From JAWPNA01 sp045402695 (GTDB taxonomy: Bacteria; Acidobacteriota; Polarisedimenticolia; JACPZX01; DASXTC01), in NCBI GenBank assembly GCA_045402695.1, contig JAWPNA010000381.1:1-17926 (forward strand): a stretch of DNA of 17,926 nucleotides. The letters run 5' to 3'. The position numbers and the translations under genes are program-made. The notes beneath the pieces are model-generated. The model did no database searches and was not told the origin of the DNA. It saw nothing but the letters and a program-made list of their open reading frames with translations. This document shows positions 15,168 to 17,926 of the stretch, in pieces (the stretch's first letter is position 1; every line of letters begins with the position of its first letter).

Positions 15168-15545
15168 GTGAGAAGAGCCGAGAGAGTTCTGCTGTTGAGC
15201 CTGATCCTGGCCGCAGCCGGCGGCGCATTCTGGGCGGCCGGATCCACCCAGCCCGCGGCGGCTCCCGAGCTGACCGTAACCTATTACTACCTCCCGGGCT
15301 GAATGATCTGCGCCAAGGCGATGCCCGCCGTGAGCGGGCTCGAGAAGGAGTTTCCGGGGAAGATCAAGGCAGGCAACGTGGATGCGACCACCGAGGAAGG
15401 ACAGAAAGCCGCAAAGGAACTGGGCTGGCGTAACCACGGCCTGGTCATCCGCGACAAACAAGGCAAGGCCCTTTTCAACCAGTCCGACCACGGCGTGAAC
15501 ATGGACGACGTCCGCAAGGCGCTGCACGATCTGCTGAAGTCGTGA
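15168..15545 (+). CDS. Putative exported thioredoxin-like selenoprotein (UxxC)
   Basis: Read from GTG 15168 the frame encodes a signal or anchor segment (RRAERVLLLSLILAAAGGAF), a short Ala/Pro linker, the strand LTVTYYYLPG, then TGA (15300-15302, codon 45) followed by MIC, and continues in the same frame to TGA 15543-15545. The TGA sits exactly where the first redox Cys of a thioredoxin-type CxxC is expected, giving U45-M-I-C48. After it come AKAMPAVSGLEKEFPGKIK, VDATTEEGQKAAKELGW, HGLVIRDKQGKALFNQ and a last helix DDVRKALHDLLKS, the order of a thioredoxin fold, though the usual cis-Pro is not obvious. A SECIS-like hairpin follows the TGA. The likely product is a 125-residue periplasmic or membrane-anchored redox protein. 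The alternative is a nonsense mutation of TGC or TGT. Confidence 0.75.
15300..15339 (+). promoter_or_regulatory. Bacterial SECIS-like element
   Basis: Directly after the in-frame TGA, GCCCGC (15323-15328) pairs perfectly with GCGGGC (15334-15339) around the loop CGTGA (15329-15333). The loop carries G as its second base and begins 26 bases after the TGA. Published bacterial SECIS rules ask for a short stem whose loop has a G in its first two positions, 16-37 bases downstream; this fits. A bulged U as in fdhF is not seen. Confidence 0.6.
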
Positions 15546-15590
15546 TTTTCACGTAGACGGGCATGCGCGAGTGCTGTAAGAAGTAGTGGA

Positions 15591-16334
15591 TTGATAATAG
15601 GAATCCGTCTTGAACGGTTGGCCGCCTTTAGCGCGGCCTTTTTATTTGCCGCCTCTCTCGCAACGGCGCGGCAGGCTCCTGCCGTGCCCGGCCCCGTACG
15701 CGAGGCGATGCTGCGTGTCTACGTCCATGGAGCGGATGATTCCCTGGCCCGGCAGGTGCTGTCACTCGAAGATCTTCCTGCGCTGCGCGCCTTGCTGAAG
15801 GAGCCCGACTTTCCTCGCCGCGACAACATCGTGGCGTTTCTCGCGCACCTGGATTCCGGAAGCTCCAGCCAGGATCTGCTCGACTTCCTCACCGACCCGC
15901 CCGCGCCGATCGAGATACCCGAGGAAGACCGGGCGCTGCTGCTGGCACCCCAGGCGCTGGGGCGCATCGCCGCGCGAGGCGACCGTGTGGTGCTTGACCT
16001 CCTGCTCGGGATGAGCGATCCGCGCACCTCATCCTCCGCGCTGTCTCGCGCCGCGGCACACAGCCATGAGCCGGACTCGTACCATGCCGACCTGCTGGAG
16101 ATGGCATTCCGAGGCTTGGCCTTCTCCCGCGACCCGCCCGCGCTAGCCTGCGACTGTTCGACGAGATCGCCGCCGCCGGCGCGCTGGGCGCGCCGTTCGT
16201 TCATGCCCCCGCTGCCGCGGGGACCGGCATCGGGACCAGGCAGCTTTCCAGCGGCACGAGCCTGTCCGGCGATGATGAGCCTCCCGCGCCGGCCACGCCC
16301 GACACGGCCAACAAAGTGCACAACGCCCCTCTGA
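15591..16334 (+). CDS. Secreted metalloprotease, N-terminal part (frameshifted)
   Basis: From TTG 15591 the frame gives a signal peptide (MIIGIRLERLAAFSAAFLFA, cut near ATA-RQ), then an alpha-helical region rich in Leu and Asp (LARQVLSLEDLPALRALLKE, IVAFLAHLDSG, LGRIAARGDRVVLDLLLG) resembling HEAT-like or propeptide helices. Around 16130-16142 the homologous reading moves to the frame of the protease domain: the upstream extension of that frame reads ASLRLFDEIAAAGALGAPF, a natural continuation of GLAFSRDP. The residues from about 16143 to 16334 in this frame (CSTRSPPPARW...) are therefore out-of-frame noise. One base appears to be missing. The gene starts 45 bases after the selenoprotein stop and has no strong ribosome site. 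A terminator-like hairpin lies in its signal-peptide region. Confidence 0.65.
   Translation: MIIGIRLERLAAFSAAFLFAASLATARQAPAVPGPVREAMLRVYVHGADDSLARQVLSLEDLPALRALLKEPDFPRRDNIVAFLAHLDSGSSSQDLLDFLTDPPAPIEIPEEDRALLLAPQALGRIAARGDRVVLDLLLGMSDPRTSSSALSRAAAHSHEPDSYHADLLEMAFRGLAFSRDPPALACDCSTRSPPPARWARRSFMPPLPRGPASGPGSFPAARACPAMMSLPRRPRPTRPTKCTTPL
15620..15647 (+). terminator. Intrinsic-terminator-like hairpin with T-tract
   Basis: GGCCGC (15620-15625) pairs with GCGGCC (15633-15638) around a seven-base loop and is followed by TTTTTATTT (15639-15647). This has the shape of a Rho-independent terminator and lies about 75 bases after the selenoprotein stop. It also falls inside the Ala/Phe codons of the next gene's signal peptide, so it may be coincidence or an attenuator. 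Confidence 0.45.
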
Positions 16335-17305
16335 CCTACGCCAACCATCCGGCGGTTACCAACCCGATGACCGACAGCCAGCTCGACCTGGCGCTGACCG
16401 ATGCCAACTTCCGGGCAGGCAAGTCCGACTTCGACGTGGACATTTCGTGCTGCATCACCGTGTCGCGGTCGGGCACGGCGAAGACCTTCGGCAGCGCCTC
16501 CGACGGGCTGGACATCATCGACAACAACACCGAGCTGACTTCGGTCCTCAACAACACCACAGCGCGCGTCCACGTCGTGCGGGGGATCAACTACTGTGGA
16601 AGCCCCGGCTCCAACATCATCGGGTGCGCCTGGGTGGGCGGCAACGGGATGTCTCTCGTGCGCCTCACCACCGTGGCCTCGGAAGGGAGTCCCAGGCAGC
16701 ACGAGTACGGGCACAACACAGGCCTCGGACACAACGCGGACTCGCGCTACATCATGTACGGCACGCTCACGGGCTCCAACAACGCCATCGACTCCACCGA
16801 GTGCTCCAGATATCACAACCCGCAGCCGGGGGCCGGGATCTCGTTGCAAGACACGGGCGCATGCAACGACACCGACGTGGACGGTCTCCACGACGCCCTG
16901 GACAACTGTCCTTCTGAATACAACCCCGAGCAGATCGACTTCGACGGCGACTCTCAGGGCGACGCCTGCGATCCGGATGACGACAACGACGGTGTGAGCG
17001 ACACCGGTGACTGCGCGTCGCTTGACAGCCAGGGCTGGTCGATCCCTTCGGAAGCCACCGGCCTGCTCGTGGCCCAGGGCGGAATAGGGACGACCCTGAG
17101 CTGGTCGTCGCTGGCCTCACCCGGCGCGGTGACGTCGGCCCTCGGGTACGACGGGCTGCAGTCCACTACTCCATCGGACTTCAACGGCGCGGCGGCATGC
17201 ATTCCGGCGGGCAACGGCTTGGTGGCGATCGCGAGCCTCGCAGCCGCCGGGGGCCCGCCCTGGATCTATGAAAGCAACATGTCGTCGGGACGAGCACGGG
17301 CTTAA
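16316..17305 (+). CDS. Metzincin-type metalloprotease domain with thrombospondin-3 repeats (middle part of the frameshifted gene)
   Basis: This frame carries the zinc-binding signature HEYGHNTGLGH (bases 16700-16732), an HExxHxxGxxH motif with three zinc His and the general-base Glu, followed by the Met-turn YIMYG (Met codon 16754-16756), so it is a metzincin-clan endopeptidase. Paired Cys before it (YCGSPGSNIIGC) suit an extracellular protein. Then come calcium-binding thrombospondin type-3 blocks (DTDVDGLHDALDNCPSEYNP, DFDGDSQGDACDPDDDNDGV) and the first half of a fibronectin-III-like domain (TTLSWSSLASPG, STTPSDFNGAAAC). The ATG at 16316 is not the real start: the frame is open upstream to about 16142 and joins the N-terminal part. 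It ends at TAA 17303-17305 because of a second missing base. It should act outside the cell; the substrate is unknown. Confidence 0.78.
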   Translation: MHNAPLTYANHPAVTNPMTDSQLDLALTDANFRAGKSDFDVDISCCITVSRSGTAKTFGSASDGLDIIDNNTELTSVLNNTTARVHVVRGINYCGSPGSNIIGCAWVGGNGMSLVRLTTVASEGSPRQHEYGHNTGLGHNADSRYIMYGTLTGSNNAIDSTECSRYHNPQPGAGISLQDTGACNDTDVDGLHDALDNCPSEYNPEQIDFDGDSQGDACDPDDDNDGVSDTGDCASLDSQGWSIPSEATGLLVAQGGIGTTLSWSSLASPGAVTSALGYDGLQSTTPSDFNGAAACIPAGNGLVAIASLAAAGGPPWIYESNMSSGRARA

Positions 17306-17364
17306 GCACGATCGCGGCATGGAGCGCCCAGGGAGATCAGGACCAAACGAGATTCGGTGCTTCG

Positions 17365-17790
17365 GTGGCGCTGGCGGACGTCAACGGCGACGGTTTCAGC
17401 GATGCTGTCGTGGGCGCGCCGCTGTACGACGGATCGTTCACGGACGAGAGCGAGGTCTTCATCTACATGCGGGGGTCCTCCGGACTCAGCCTCACGCCGT
17501 CGGCCATCCTGTCAGGCGGGCAGATGGGAGCCGACTTCGGGCGGTCGGTGGCGGCCGCCGGCGACGTGAACGGCGACGACATCGGCGAGATCATCGTCGG
17601 AGCCAACCGATACGATAACGGGCAGAATGACGAAGGGCGCGCCTACATCTTCCCGGGGTCGCCGCTGCTGCGGCCCGCGCCCGGCGCGGTGTTCTACTAC
17701 CTCGTGCGGGCCAAGACAGCTTGCGGCGGCGGGCCATTGGGGTTCAGCTCGGGAGGGGCGCCGATCTCCGGCATCTCCTGTCTATACTGA
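17365..17790 (+). CDS. FG-GAP repeats and FN3-like end of the metalloprotease (third frame)
   Basis: The frame is open from about 17290 and reads TSTGLSTIAAWSAQGDQDQ, FGASVALADVNGDGFSDAVV, then FGRSVAAAGDVNGDDIGEII. These are two integrin-alpha-like FG-GAP repeats with DxNxDGxxD calcium loops (DVNGDGFSD, DVNGDDIGE). One extra G in the run at 17287-17289 would turn SSGRARA-stop into SSGTSTGLS and fuse it to the preceding protease frame. ATG 17365 is only an internal Met. The last 45 residues (PAPGAVFYYLVRAKTACGGG, then FSSGGAPISGISC) are the second half of a fibronectin-III-like domain whose first half lies before the FG-GAP repeats. The whole repaired gene, 15591-17790, would encode about 733 residues. 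Confidence 0.72.
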   Translation: MALADVNGDGFSDAVVGAPLYDGSFTDESEVFIYMRGSSGLSLTPSAILSGGQMGADFGRSVAAAGDVNGDDIGEIIVGANRYDNGQNDEGRAYIFPGSPLLRPAPGAVFYYLVRAKTACGGGPLGFSSGGAPISGISCLY

Positions 17791-17862
17791 AGTTCCCGGC
17801 TCGATTTCGCGTAAGTCCTGATTTCTCAAGGCGCTTGCGCGCTCCGGGCCGCGGTTTACTGA

Positions 17863-17926
17863 CTACACCCGGCAGGTCACGCCCAGCAGATCGAAGGCTC
17901 GTTGCTGGACCGGCGTCGGCAGTGTG
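17863..17926 (-). CDS. C-terminal fragment, possibly a transposase
   Basis: Only 20 codons are visible before the right edge: TLPTPVQQRAFDLLGVTCRV, then TAG. A closing LPTPVQ-x-RAxDLLGV reminds me of DDE transposases of the IS4/IS1634 type. The bases GCGTAAGTCCTG near 17809-17820 could be the terminal inverted repeat of such an element, placed about 18 bases after the protease stop. The piece is too short for a firm call. Confidence 0.35.
   Translation of the reverse strand, partial: TLPTPVQQRAFDLLGVTCRV

Noticed and set aside
15303..15545. An independent 80-residue gene starting at ATG 15303 after the TGA
   Set aside because: It would lack a ribosome site, the first strand and the first redox residue of the fold; the GTG at 15168 has a perfect ribosome site in the same frame.

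Overview
The window is about 18 kb of GC-rich bacterial DNA. A C-terminal-Phe outer-membrane barrel, Sec-type signal peptides, secreted repeat proteins, FG-GAP and thrombospondin-3 repeats, and fibronectin-III-like tails of a kind I associate with uncultured Acidobacteriota-type genomes suggest an environmental Gram-negative bacterium. The phylum is inference. No rRNA, tRNA or CRISPR was seen.

Layout. 1-239: tail of a GH63/MGH1-like glucosidase. 236-1255 (-): arsS-like radical SAM gene. 1365-9300 (+): a sugar-phosphate and glycogen cluster, rpiB - [foreign 1.65-kb insert] - pgi - gnd - glk - glycogen debranching enzyme. The insert (1915-3565) is more AT-rich, carries a DUF3761 gene and a DUF4160/DUF2442 pair, and ends in a well-formed integron attC site whose recombination point falls exactly at the pgi side. 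Removing it leaves rpiB and pgi 10 bases apart. 9347-14087 (+): promoter, P-loop protein, a secreted protein with seven 89-residue repeats, and a translationally coupled outer-membrane barrel. 14106-15080 (-): SplB-like radical SAM gene. 15168-15545 (+): a small exported thioredoxin-like protein with an in-frame TGA at the first position of a UxxC motif, followed by a bacterial SECIS-like hairpin; I read it as a selenoprotein. 15591-17790 (+): a secreted metzincin-type metalloprotease broken into three frames. 17863-17926 (-): a possible transposase tail at the right edge.

How the genes fit together. Debranching enzyme, glucokinase, glucose-6-phosphate isomerase, decarboxylating 6-phosphogluconate dehydrogenase and ribose-5-phosphate isomerase link glycogen breakdown to the pentose phosphate pathway. 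The isomerase is the type usually fused to transaldolase, but here it stands alone. The second half of the window is envelope and secretion biology.

The strongest leads are the putative selenoprotein and the integron-cassette insertion into a core metabolic operon. Three clear single-base losses (pgi once, the protease twice), and perhaps a fourth in the DUF3761 gene, mean some broken genes may be sequencing artefacts.
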